A stretch of 47,711 bases of DNA. Source: MB1-2 sp046566065 (GTDB lineage Bacteria > Actinomycetota > CADDZG01 > WHSQ01). The position numbers and the translations under genes were made by a program. The stretch is from positions 1 to 47,711 of the forward strand of contig JBKHXK010000019.1 in NCBI GenBank assembly GCA_046566065.1, read 5' to 3'. Of this stretch, positions 7,620 to 15,434 are shown one piece after another. Within the stretch, counting starts at the first letter, position 1. Each line of letters begins with the position of its first letter. A model generated the notes under the pieces. That model searched no databases, had not been told where the DNA came from, and saw nothing but the letters and a program-made list of their open reading frames with translations.

Positions 7620-8033
7620 CTAGCGGTTGAACCGGTTACGCAGCCACCCCGGGACGAAGGCGGTCGAGATGTCCAGGATCTCCTTGACGACCTCCAGGAT
7701 GTCCTCGTCGCCCTCCCAGTGCTCCCGGACGATGTCGTCGGGAACGCGGTTGAGCATCTGGTCGAGCACGAAAGCGATGATCGCGATGTCGTCGAGCTGG
7801 CCGATGCCCGGGAGCGCGTCCGGGATCAGGTCGATCGGAGAAGCGATGTATCCCCCGAGGAGGAAAAGCGTTGCTTTGGTGCGCGCCGGAACCCGAGGGT
7901 CCCTGGCGAGTCGCCACAGCAGCTTCGCTAGGCGCGGGACCAGAAGCAGATATTCCTTGACGTCTGTCTGCGTGCCGCCGGCCGGATCGGGCGCCCCGGC
8001 GAGGTCTGTGGTCGGCGCGGTTGGTTCGCTCAT
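7620..8033 (-). CDS. DUF1232 (YkvA-like) small protein
   Basis: 137 residues with the DUF1232 signature ASPIDLIPDALPGIGQLDD at about 79-97, preceded by the hydrophobic stretch ATLFLLGGYI and followed by DIAIIAFVLDQML. The family is widespread, short and of unknown function; the SPIDLIPD loop sits between two hydrophobic helices that probably touch the membrane. GGGAGAACAG before the ATG is a good ribosome binding site. The ATG overlaps the ROK kinase TGA (ATGA), so it is the last gene of that transcript. Confidence 0.85.
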   Translation of the reverse strand: MSEPTAPTTDLAGAPDPAGGTQTDVKEYLLLVPRLAKLLWRLARDPRVPARTKATLFLLGGYIASPIDLIPDALPGIGQLDDIAIIAFVLDQMLNRVPDDIVREHWEGDEDILEVVKEILDISTAFVPGWLRNRFNR

Positions 8034-8992
8034 CTGTTCTCCCTTTCGCTAAGTTCCATCAGGGCCAGCGCGGCGGCCCCGACGATGCCCGCGTCATTAC
8101 CCAGGGCCGCTAGATCCACTCTCACCGGACGTCTCCTCTGTGCCGTTGTCATCTTCGCAAGCTCGTCGCGGGCGACACCCAGATAAGGCTCGCCGGCCTC
8201 CACCGCACCGCCCCCCAGGACGATGACCTCGGGGTCGAAGAGGTTAACGACGTTCGAAAGCCCTATCGCCAGCGATCTGCCCGCGCTCCTGAGGACCCGC
8301 ATCGCGGTTTCGTCGTGTTGCGCCGCGGCAGCCGCGACGTGGGTTCCGTCGATCTGATCTGCAGCACCGGCAAGCTCGATCATCAAGCTATCGGGGTCGT
8401 TCTGGGCTGCAGAGCGGGCCATCCGGGTGATCGCAGAACCCGATGCAAGTTGCTCGAAGCACCCCCGGAGACCACAAGGGCAAGGGGGCCCGGCGGGATC
8501 TATGACCATGTGACCGAGCTCCGCACCGGCGCCGGTCTTCCCGCGCAGTAGCCGGCCGTCGATCACGAACCCACTACCGATGCCGGTGCCGAGGGTGACG
8601 ACCACCACGTGGTCGCAGCCCTGGGCTGCTCCGAACATGGTCTCCCCCCACGCCGCTGCGTTCGCGTCGTTCTCGACCGTCACCGGAAGACCGAGTCGGA
8701 TCCCCACCGCCGTGGCGAGGTGCCTGTCGTCATAGATCAGATTGGGAGAGAAGGTGACACTGCCGGTCGAATGCTCGACGAACCCTGCCGCGCCGACACC
8801 TACTGCCCTCGGAACCTCATCGAGCTCGGCCGCTCTGCCGGCGAGGGCTTCCGCCACCGCGATCACACTCTTGGTCGCTGCCTGGGGCTCGGTGGGCCGC
8901 TCGATCCGCTCGAGCACCTCGCCGGTGGAGCGCACGAGGGCCCCCTTCGTCCCGGTGCCCCCGACATCGATGCCGATCGCTATCTCAGACAT
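8030..8992 (-). CDS. ROK-family glucokinase
   Basis: 320 residues from ATG 8992 (MSEIAIGIDVGGTGTKGALV, the ATP-phosphate loop). ENDANAAAWGE holds the catalytic base Asp109. The ROK zinc site is complete: His161 in GAELGHMVID plus Cys171, Cys173 and Cys178 in CPCGLRGCFEQLASGS. No N-terminal DNA-binding domain is present, so it is a sugar kinase and not an Nag/Xyl repressor; glucose is the likely substrate given ROK glucokinase sequences of Actinobacteria. An upstream extension of the frame is not supported because it overlaps the acyl-CoA oxidase gene antisense-like and lacks family similarity. It overlaps the DUF1232 gene by four bases. Confidence 0.88.
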   Translation of the reverse strand: MSEIAIGIDVGGTGTKGALVRSTGEVLERIERPTEPQAATKSVIAVAEALAGRAAELDEVPRAVGVGAAGFVEHSTGSVTFSPNLIYDDRHLATAVGIRLGLPVTVENDANAAAWGETMFGAAQGCDHVVVVTLGTGIGSGFVIDGRLLRGKTGAGAELGHMVIDPAGPPCPCGLRGCFEQLASGSAITRMARSAAQNDPDSLMIELAGAADQIDGTHVAAAAAQHDETAMRVLRSAGRSLAIGLSNVVNLFDPEVIVLGGGAVEAGEPYLGVARDELAKMTTAQRRRPVRVDLAALGNDAGIVGAAALALMELSERENR

Positions 8993-9027
8993 GCCCCGAG
9001 GATAGTGGCCCGCGTGGTCGTGGCCGG

Positions 9028-11007
9028 CTAGGGCGGAGGAGGGGCGAAACCCGGAAGGCCGGTCTCGCTCTCGGCTCGATCCTTGCCCTCCTGGCGCTGC
9101 CGCTCCTCGCCCAGAGCTATGGGCGCACCGAGGATCTCGTCCGGGATCGCGAACGCGTCGGTGAGCAACTGGGCGTCCTCTCTCAGTTCGGCGCAGAGGG
9201 TGTTGACCTCGGAGATGATCGCCTTCGCTCGGCCCGCAGAGAGCCTTCCGTGTTCCATGTACCAAGCCCGCTCGCGTTCGAGGACCGAAAGCGCATGCAG
9301 ATCACAGACCTTGTCCAACATGGCCGCGGTCTCGGGATCGTCACACCCGTCTATCCCCTCGACGAACGTCTCGAGGATGACCCGGTCGATATGAGCTTGG
9401 GCGGCCAGGAGAACGTGGTCCTGAGCGTCGTTGAACACCGAGAAGGCGTCGTTCCCCTTGTCGATGCCACGCTTCATCCGCCGGGCAACTCCCTCGAGGA
9501 CGTGGCGCTCCCTCCATTCGAAGAGCTCGAGCTGATATCCGCGATCCCGTAGCTCGGTCTCGCTCTCGTTGCGCGGCACTGAGTCGATCAACGATCTGAC
9601 CAACTGACGGGCCGGCGCGATCCGCTCCAGCACTTGATCGATCACGAGATCGGCAGCAACCCGGATCATCTCGACCGTGTCCATGTTCACGAACTCGTCG
9701 CGATAGTCGGTCAGCAACCCCTTGGCCACCAGCTGGAGCAGCACCGTGTTGTCCCCTTCGAAGGTGGTGAACACGTCCGTGTCCGCCTTCATGCCCACAA
9801 GTCGGTTGACCGAGAGATAGCCCGCGCCTCCGCATGCCTCCCGGCAGGTTTGGATCGTTCTCGTTGCGTGCCAAGTGCTCGTGGCCTTGATGCCGGCGGC
9901 CAACGACTCCAGCATCCGCTGCTCGCGCTCCGGATACCCCGCGCCGCTGAATGCTTCGTGCAACCGTCCGACGAGGTTCGCTTGAGCGAAGTGAAGGGCG
10001 TATGTCGTCGCAAGGAGCGGCATCAAGCGCCGCTGATGCTGGCGATAGTCGAGCAGGACGAGTTCGCGCTCCGCGTCTGGCGGCCGGAACTGTCTGCGAA
10101 CGAGCCCGTAGCGGATGCCGATCGTGATGGCGGACTTCGCGGCGCTGACCGCGGCCCCCGACACGCTTACCCGTCCCTGCACCAGAGTCCCGACCATAGT
10201 GAAGAAGCGACGGGTGTCGTTCTCTATCGGGCTGTGGTAGGCACCATCCGCGCTGACGCTTGCGTAGCGGTCGAGAAGCGAGTCCCTCGGGACACTGACT
10301 CGATCGAACCAGATGCGACCGTTGTCCACCCCATTCAAGCCGGCCTTGTGACCACAGTCTTCGATAGTGATGCCGGGGAAGACCTCTCCGTCCGCATCGC
10401 GTATCGGGACCATGAAGGCGTGCACGCCATGCTCTCCGCCGGGCGTCACGAGCTGAGCGAATACAACCGCCATGCGCCCGTCACGAGCAGCGTTGCCGAT
10501 GTAGTCCTTGCGCGCATCAGCATCGGGAGTGTTGATCACGAAAGCATCGTTGGCGACGTCGAAGACGGCCGTCGTGCGCAAGGACTGCACGTCGGACCCG
10601 TGACCCGTCTCCGTCATGGCGAAGCAGCCGGGAAGGTCCAGGTGCATCATCGGTCGCAGATAACGTTCGTGGTGCTTCTCGGTCCCTAGATGCAGGATGG
10701 CGCCGCCGAACAATCCCCACTGAACCCCGGACTTGACCAGCAGCGAGAGATCGCCATGACCGAGGGTCTCGAAGGCCGTCACGGACCCACCAACATCACC
10801 CTCTCCGCCGTAGCGCTCCGGGAACCCAAGCAGGGGGCCGCGCGTCTTCGCCAGAAGGGTCAGTTGGCGCCAGGTCCGATCCCGTGCTTGTTCGGTGGTC
10901 AGGCCGTCGACGGGCCGAAGCTCAGGATCGCGAAGGTGTTCGCGGGTCTCGGACCGGGCTTCTGCCCAGCGACCGTCGAGGACCTTCTGAAGCCGCGTCG
11001 GCTCCAT
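9028..11007 (-). CDS. Acyl-CoA oxidase/dehydrogenase (ACOX-like, long form)
   Basis: 659 residues, the length of acyl-CoA oxidases and not of ordinary 380-residue dehydrogenases. The flavin-binding middle domain has CFAMTETGHGSDVQSLRT. CREACGGAGYLSVNRL and DTDVFTTFEGDNTVLLQLV carry the catalytic base Glu417. A C-terminal ACOX-type helical domain follows at about 450-620, and the tail is Pro-rich (LPGFAPPPP). It introduces the alpha-beta double bond in acyl-CoA, passing electrons to oxygen or an unknown acceptor. The start ATG (11005-11007) overlaps the TGA of the small CPIC gene upstream by one base, linking it to the ArsA/SRPBCC cluster and suggesting a role in lipid turnover. Confidence 0.88.
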   Translation of the reverse strand: MEPTRLQKVLDGRWAEARSETREHLRDPELRPVDGLTTEQARDRTWRQLTLLAKTRGPLLGFPERYGGEGDVGGSVTAFETLGHGDLSLLVKSGVQWGLFGGAILHLGTEKHHERYLRPMMHLDLPGCFAMTETGHGSDVQSLRTTAVFDVANDAFVINTPDADARKDYIGNAARDGRMAVVFAQLVTPGGEHGVHAFMVPIRDADGEVFPGITIEDCGHKAGLNGVDNGRIWFDRVSVPRDSLLDRYASVSADGAYHSPIENDTRRFFTMVGTLVQGRVSVSGAAVSAAKSAITIGIRYGLVRRQFRPPDAERELVLLDYRQHQRRLMPLLATTYALHFAQANLVGRLHEAFSGAGYPEREQRMLESLAAGIKATSTWHATRTIQTCREACGGAGYLSVNRLVGMKADTDVFTTFEGDNTVLLQLVAKGLLTDYRDEFVNMDTVEMIRVAADLVIDQVLERIAPARQLVRSLIDSVPRNESETELRDRGYQLELFEWRERHVLEGVARRMKRGIDKGNDAFSVFNDAQDHVLLAAQAHIDRVILETFVEGIDGCDDPETAAMLDKVCDLHALSVLERERAWYMEHGRLSAGRAKAIISEVNTLCAELREDAQLLTDAFAIPDEILGAPIALGEERQRQEGKDRAESETGLPGFAPPPP

Positions 11008-11303
11008 CAGGAGATGTCTATCCGCCTGACCTTGGCGCCACCGTTAGAAGCCTCTTTCGCAGCGGCGGCCGATGCGGCCGCCTCCGCGGCCCCGACCACT
11101 TCACCGGCCTCTTCGAGGAGCAGCCCCGCGACCGCCACCAGCTCCTTGGCCGCCTTGGCGAGATGCTCGAGGACCTCCGGCTTGGTGTTGCGAAGCACCC
11201 CGATCGTGGCGCAGATGGGGCAGTAGGCGCAGTTGTCTGCCGAGTGCTCGTGTTTGTTGGCGAAGAGGTCGCTGTAGCGAGCGGCCCGTTCCTCTTCCAT
11301 CAT
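11007..11303 (-). CDS. Small CPIC-motif protein found with ArsA/SRPBCC genes
   Basis: About 98 residues. Two adjacent ATGs (11303, 11300) follow GAGGGCAGG; either may be used. The frame stays open further upstream, but that part overlaps the ArsA gene. The sequence has a Cys cluster NCAYCPICATIG (CxxCxxC) then a helix PEVLEHLAKAAKELVAVAG and an Ala-rich helix, ending KVRRIDIS. I know similar short actinobacterial proteins next to ArsA-type ATPases but no function is established. The three cysteines could bind a metal. It lies 13 bases after the ATPase gene and overlaps the acyl-CoA oxidase start. Confidence 0.7.
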   Translation of the reverse strand: MMEEERAARYSDLFANKHEHSADNCAYCPICATIGVLRNTKPEVLEHLAKAAKELVAVAGLLLEEAGEVVGAAEAAASAAAAKEASNGGAKVRRIDIS

Positions 11304-11316
11304 CCTGCCCTCTCGG

Positions 11317-12489
11317 TCATGGCTGGTTCTTCGCGAAGGTGACACGCAGACGGTCGTTCTCCAGGTGCGCCGAGGAGATCTCGCGACTCGCCAGCGATCT
11401 CGGCAGCATGATAGTCCGGCGATAAGGGCCGACCTTGACGAATAGCTCGTCAGCCTTGACCGACAGCTCGAGCTCATCCTTCGAGGCGAAAGGCAGCCTG
11501 AGCGACAGGAGGTAGACGTCCCCCTCTTTCACGATCGACATGGGCTCGTCCTCGAACAGGACGTCGTCCGCCAGGGTGTCGCCGTAGATCTCCTCGCCCA
11601 GGTCCAGCAGCAGCTCGGCACTGGTCAGCTCCTGCTCACGAAGCCTCGCTTTCAGGATCGGCAGAGGGGCGAAGGAGCGCTCGATCGTGTCGAGGTGCTC
11701 GGCCTGTATGTCCTTCCACCGCTCGAAGTAGGGGTCCACCACCTCCGCCGGGAGCAACCTGTTCGCGACGATCGCGTCGACCCTGTAACCGAACAGGTTG
11801 AGATACGTGAAGGTGCGCTGCGCCTCGGCGATGACCATCTTCTCCGGGTTGACGACCAGTCGGACGCTGGTGGTCTCTCCGTCGGTGAGAACGCGGCGGA
11901 CGCCATCCAGCTTGTCGTAGAAGCGGCGGACCGCCGCATACACGTTGTCGTCCGGCAAGGGGATCGATGTCATACGCCGCGCCACCGGCCTGAGCGCGCC
12001 GACGAGTTTGCGCTCGACCGGGAAGACGCGCTCCATGTACCACTGGATGATGTCCGGCAGCGAAAGCAGGCGGAGGGTCTCCCCCGTCGGCGCGCAGTCC
12101 ACGATCAAGGCGTCGTATGGATCCTCGTCGTGGTGACGTTTCACGTCGGCGAGAGAGAACAGCTCATCGATGCCCGGGATCACCGAGAGCTCCTCGGCTT
12201 CGATCTCGGCGATCCCGGCCCACTGCAACACCTTGACCGCGTGCTCCTGGATCTCGCGCCAGTTCTCCTCGAGCCTCTGCTGAGGATCGATCTGCTCCGC
12301 CCACAGGTTGAGGGCGACCTCTTGAGGTTCCGGTCCCAGGTCGACTCCGAACGCGTCGGCGAGCGAGTGGGCCGGGTCCGTGGACATCAACAGGGTCTTC
12401 TTGCCGGTCGCCGCGATCCGCAGAGCAGTAGCGCAGGCCACGGTGGTCTTGCCGACACCGCCCTTGCCGGTGAAGAGAACTATGCGCAT
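11317..12489 (-). CDS. ArsA/GET3-family ATPase with C-terminal HSP20-like domain
   Basis: 390 residues. The deviant P-loop GKGGVGKTT (8-16), the switch I region STDPAHSLADAFG and switch II DCAPTGETLRLLSLPD identify an ArsA/GET3 ATPase. The C-terminal 65 residues (DVYLLSLRLPFASKDELEL to LENDRLRVTFAKNQP) form an alpha-crystallin-like sandwich, as in the ArsA subgroup of Actinobacteria and cyanobacteria. No arsenite-binding Cys triad or arsenic genes are present, so arsenic export is unlikely; a client-handling role for hydrophobic proteins or lipids is inference. It sits between SRPBCC and CPIC genes, an arrangement I recall from M. tuberculosis (Rv2184c/Rv2185c). Confidence 0.9.
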   Translation of the reverse strand: MRIVLFTGKGGVGKTTVACATALRIAATGKKTLLMSTDPAHSLADAFGVDLGPEPQEVALNLWAEQIDPQQRLEENWREIQEHAVKVLQWAGIAEIEAEELSVIPGIDELFSLADVKRHHDEDPYDALIVDCAPTGETLRLLSLPDIIQWYMERVFPVERKLVGALRPVARRMTSIPLPDDNVYAAVRRFYDKLDGVRRVLTDGETTSVRLVVNPEKMVIAEAQRTFTYLNLFGYRVDAIVANRLLPAEVVDPYFERWKDIQAEHLDTIERSFAPLPILKARLREQELTSAELLLDLGEEIYGDTLADDVLFEDEPMSIVKEGDVYLLSLRLPFASKDELELSVKADELFVKVGPYRRTIMLPRSLASREISSAHLENDRLRVTFAKNQP

Positions 12490-12493
12490 CGGG

Positions 12494-12928
12494 TCATCTC
12501 GACTCGACCCGTTTCTTCAGATCCTGGAGCGCGCCCTTCACGATCTGCTTCTCGCCTTGCCGCTTCAACATGCCCGGCACCTTGAAGCCTGGATCTATCG
12601 ACATCTCGTAGGTGACGTCGGTCACGTCATCGAACTCGTCGAACGAATAGGACCCGCTGAGGTCCTTCACGTCGCCTTCGAGCAGATTCCAGGAGAAGGC
12701 GGACGGTGCGTCGGAGTAGTCGTACTCCAGCACGTACTGAAGCTTCTTGATCTTGGCGTCGACCTCGTACCAAACCTGTGTAGCGCGCCCCTCATCGTCC
12801 GTTTCTCGGATCTCGACCGCCTTGATGTTCGGGTTCCAGTCCGGATATGCCTCGAAATCCGTTGCCACCTCGAAGATCTCGTCCGCGGTTGCCTCGATGT
12901 CGATCGAATCCTTGACCCTGTCTGCCAT
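12494..12928 (-). CDS. SRPBCC-family (START-like) protein
   Basis: 144 residues from ATG 12928, behind a strong AGGAGAG site. The sequence MADRVKDSIDIEATADEIFE then VATDFEAYPDWNPNIKAVEI is the classic beginning of polyketide-cyclase/START-like SRPBCC proteins, which hold a hydrophobic ligand between a beta sheet and a long C-terminal helix (KQIVKGALQDLKKRVES). M. tuberculosis TB16.3 (Rv2185c), also next to an ArsA gene as I recall, is the best match in type. A lipid ligand is likely but not shown by the sequence. Four bases separate it from the ArsA gene. Confidence 0.88.
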   Translation of the reverse strand: MADRVKDSIDIEATADEIFEVATDFEAYPDWNPNIKAVEIRETDDEGRATQVWYEVDAKIKKLQYVLEYDYSDAPSAFSWNLLEGDVKDLSGSYSFDEFDDVTDVTYEMSIDPGFKVPGMLKRQGEKQIVKGALQDLKKRVESR

Positions 12929-12954
12929 GTCTCTCCTCTGTTCGCTCGGGGTTG

Positions 12955-13737
12955 CTAGTCGCGCGTGTGTCGCCACGCCCGTTGCGTCGAACGGAAGTAC
13001 CCGACGTTGATGCACAACGTGCGGCCGATGTGCAGAGACGATACGAGAGGCTGGTGGACATGGCCGAAGTAGGCCCGCCTGGGCTGCACGTCCTGGATGT
13101 AGCGGAGAAGGTCGTGGCTCCCCCGCTCATGCTTGCCGGCGATCGTGTCGTAACAGAGTTCCGGTACGGCCGGTGGGATGTGCGAGCACAGGACCTCGAC
13201 CTCCCCGAGAGCATCGATCTTTGCCGCCATCTCCTCCTCGCTGACCTCGCCGGCCACGCGCATCGGCGTCGGCAGTGCCCCGCCGACGAAACCGAAACGC
13301 TCCCCCTCGATGGCCACAACGGAGCCATCACTCAGGTGAACCCCGGGATGCTGGCCCGCGAGCTCGGTCGCCAGAGCCGGGTTATCGACGTTGCCCAGGA
13401 TCAGATAGGTCGGGTCCGGCAACGCGGCGAAGACCGAGCGGTACTGCGCGTCGACACGTTTGGCGATCTCGTGACGGACCTCATCCTCACGGCCCTTCGA
13501 GCGCTCCTTCATGACCCGGCGCGCCTCCTCCATGTCTCCGGCGGTGCGAAGGTCGACCACCTCCTGCACGGCCTCGACGGAGAAGACCTCGGTAAGGATG
13601 CCCGTCATCGAGATGTAGTCCAAGAAGTTCACGAGGTCCCCGAGAAGCAGAAGGGTCGACCCCTCCGGCACCGCTTTGGTCAGGGCGTCCGATGCGCCAT
13701 GCAGATCGGACACCACGTAGATCGCCATGGTCAGCAT
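12955..13737 (-). CDS. Calcineurin-like metallophosphoesterase
   Basis: About 260 residues. Metal-binding motifs are in order: YVVSDLHGASDA (D, H), LLLLGDLVNFLD (GD), YLILGNVDNP (GN-D variant of GNHD), VLCSHIPPAVPE (H) and YFGHVHQPLV (GHVH). The GNHD histidine is replaced by Val, giving GNVD, which may mark a subfamily. ATG 13737 (MLTMAIYVVSD) is preferred because GAGGG lies ten bases upstream; ATG 13728 is possible. It diverges from the peptidase gene with only 15 bases between starts. It leads the SRPBCC-ArsA-CPIC-oxidase transcript. Substrate unknown (nucleotide or phosphodiester). Confidence 0.85.
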   Translation of the reverse strand: MLTMAIYVVSDLHGASDALTKAVPEGSTLLLLGDLVNFLDYISMTGILTEVFSVEAVQEVVDLRTAGDMEEARRVMKERSKGREDEVRHEIAKRVDAQYRSVFAALPDPTYLILGNVDNPALATELAGQHPGVHLSDGSVVAIEGERFGFVGGALPTPMRVAGEVSEEEMAAKIDALGEVEVLCSHIPPAVPELCYDTIAGKHERGSHDLLRYIQDVQPRRAYFGHVHQPLVSSLHIGRTLCINVGYFRSTQRAWRHTRD

Positions 13738-13752
13738 CGTAAGTTGTCCCTC

Positions 13753-14604
13753 GTGACGACCGTCTACGTCCATTCAGGCGTTTCCGGCTTGGGCAAGAGC
13801 GAGGTTGCGGACCTCGCCCCCTTCGCCCGAGCGGGCGCGGCCCATCTCGACGCCCTGGATGCGGTCGAGGCTGCCGCGCGCGAGCTCGAGGACGCCCCGT
13901 CGTTCAACGCCGGTTTCGGGTCGGTCCTGAACATCGACGGCGAGCTGGAGATGGACGCCGGTATCGCGGACGGGGCGAAGGGCAGGTGCGGCGGGATCGC
14001 CAACGTTCGGGTCCGCCACCCGATCACCCTCGCCCGGCGGGTGATGGAGGAGACACCTCACGTACTGCTTACGGGGGCAGGAGCGATCGCGTTGGGTGAC
14101 GACATGGAGCAGCTGCCGGACACCTCGCCCGAACAGCGGGAGAGATGGGAGCACGCTCGAACGCGGGGCCTACTCGCATCGGTCGCGTACGGATCGCCAG
14201 AGTTCGTTGACACGATAGGAGCCGTCTCGGTCGATGGCGAAGGGAACCTCGCAGCGGCCTCTTCGACCGGAGGTGTCTTCGCCAAGCTACCGGGCCGAGT
14301 TGGCGACGCTCCGATCTTCGGCGCCGGGGTCTACGCCTCCCGGCAGGCAGCGGTCGTTGGCACCGGCGTCGGCGAGGTCTTCCTCGAAACCTTGGCCGCG
14401 TTGCGCACCGCGGTCCTCATCGAGAAGGGCGCGACCCCTCAAGAAGCCTGCGAAGAGGTGATCGCGTTCCTAGGCTCCCGCTCGGATGCCTCTGCCGGCC
14501 TCCTCGCTCTCGATCGCGAGGGCCGGGCCGGCGCCGCTTACCGAGGGGGTGCCTGGGGGGTGGGCGGGGTCGACGGCAACATCGAAGCCGTCAGGCTCGC
14601 CTAG
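13753..14604 (+). CDS. Isoaspartyl peptidase/L-asparaginase family (Ntn hydrolase)
   Basis: 283 residues from GTG 13753 (MTTVYVHSGVSG). The frame is open far upstream but those codons lie antisense to the phosphoesterase gene. Family features: LDAVEAAARELEDAPSFNAG, FGSVLNIDGELEMDAGIADG, VTLARRVME-like VRHPITLARRVMEETPHVLL, and the autocleavage site EFVDTIGAVSVDGEGNLAA, whose Thr becomes the N-terminal nucleophile of the beta chain; ASSTGGVFAKLPGRVGDAPIFG completes the active site. Such enzymes remove isoaspartyl residues or hydrolyse asparagine. TAAGTT seven bases before the GTG and no Shine-Dalgarno sequence suggest a leaderless mRNA. The N-terminal HGGAG motif of the family is degenerate here (HSGVSG). 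Confidence 0.88.
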   Translation: MTTVYVHSGVSGLGKSEVADLAPFARAGAAHLDALDAVEAAARELEDAPSFNAGFGSVLNIDGELEMDAGIADGAKGRCGGIANVRVRHPITLARRVMEETPHVLLTGAGAIALGDDMEQLPDTSPEQRERWEHARTRGLLASVAYGSPEFVDTIGAVSVDGEGNLAAASSTGGVFAKLPGRVGDAPIFGAGVYASRQAAVVGTGVGEVFLETLAALRTAVLIEKGATPQEACEEVIAFLGSRSDASAGLLALDREGRAGAAYRGGAWGVGGVDGNIEAVRLA

Positions 14605-14609
14605 GAGTC

Positions 14610-15350
14610 TCAGCCGGCGCGACCCGAGAGCCCGGTCGCGACGAGAAGGATCATCAGCAGGCCCAGAAGACCCAGCACGAGATAGAGGAAGACCTTCCCC
14701 TTCAGGATCACCGCCCCGGGTTGGTGTTGAGCCTCCCTGTAGGCGTCGTGCGCGGCGATCGCCCACAGCCCGAACGCGGCGAGGCCGAACACGCCTGCGA
14801 TCAGGGTCGACCCCCCGCTTCGTTGCAACAACGAGACCAAGACAACGAACAACACCCAGAGACTGAGCACCCCGCGTGCGATCGCCTGGCCCCACATCCC
14901 CAGATACCCGTGACCCGCTCCCGGGAAGAACAGAGATATCAAGGCCGCGGTGCCGGGATCTCGTTCGACCCGTTCGACGGGAGGACGCATGACTTCGGCG
15001 AACGACGTGCCGCAGACCGCGCACACCGGCGAGTCCAAAGGGTTCTCGTTATCGCAGCGGTCGCAGGTCCAGACGACACCCTGCTCTCGCACCGCGAAGG
15101 CACCGTGTCGCGTCCCGACCGCCGCCGTGGGAGGGGGCGGCCCGGGAGCCCCTGCAGCCTCGGCTGCCGCGCCGGCGACCGCCGCCGCGTCTCCTTCGGC
15201 CCCCTGCACCGCGACCGCAGGTGTCGCGACGGGCGGCTCGGGCTCGGGTTCGGGCTTGGGCTCGACGAAGCTGGCGTGACACTGTCCGCACCACTCGGCA
15301 TTGACGGGGTTGGAGCCTCCGCAATGAGGGCAGCGCTTGGTCTCGGCCAT
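14610..15350 (-). CDS. Double zinc-ribbon protein with C-terminal membrane segments
   Basis: 246 residues. An N-terminal zinc ribbon CPHCGGSNPVNAEWCGQC is followed by a Pro/Ala/Glu linker (about 32-85), a second ribbon of the RanBP2 type CDRCDNENPLDSPVCAVC at about 95-112, and three hydrophobic segments at about 135-235 with FFPGAGHGYLGMWGQAIARG, which resembles TM2-domain-like proteins. Function unknown; it may sense or scaffold at the membrane. Start ATG 15350 has TAGCAT eight bases upstream and no ribosome binding site. The stop is five bases from the convergent peptidase stop. Confidence 0.75.
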   Translation of the reverse strand: MAETKRCPHCGGSNPVNAEWCGQCHASFVEPKPEPEPEPPVATPAVAVQGAEGDAAAVAGAAAEAAGAPGPPPPTAAVGTRHGAFAVREQGVVWTCDRCDNENPLDSPVCAVCGTSFAEVMRPPVERVERDPGTAALISLFFPGAGHGYLGMWGQAIARGVLSLWVLFVVLVSLLQRSGGSTLIAGVFGLAAFGLWAIAAHDAYREAQHQPGAVILKGKVFLYLVLGLLGLLMILLVATGLSGRAG

Positions 15351-15391
15351 GGTTCCGGATGCTACTCAGTGCCCGCCCGGATACCGTTCTT

Positions 15392-15428
15392 TTCGTAACC
15401 ACGCCCGCTTTTCGGGCGTAGTTACGAA
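15392..15428. repeat. Palindromic element B, copy 1 (near-perfect hairpin)
   Basis: Outer arms TTCGTAAC and GTTACGAA and inner arms ACGCCCG and CGGGCGT enclose a CTTTT loop, with a single C/A mismatch. It lies seven bases after the panB stop and could act as its terminator. A related 37-base sequence (28 of 37 identical) is at 43895-43931. Confidence 0.6.
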
Positions 15429-15434
15429 CAGAGC

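Noticed and set aside
11317..12489. Arsenite efflux ATPase function for the ArsA-family gene
   Set aside because: No arsenite-binding cysteine set, no arsB/arsR nearby, and the HSP20-like tail points to another subgroup.
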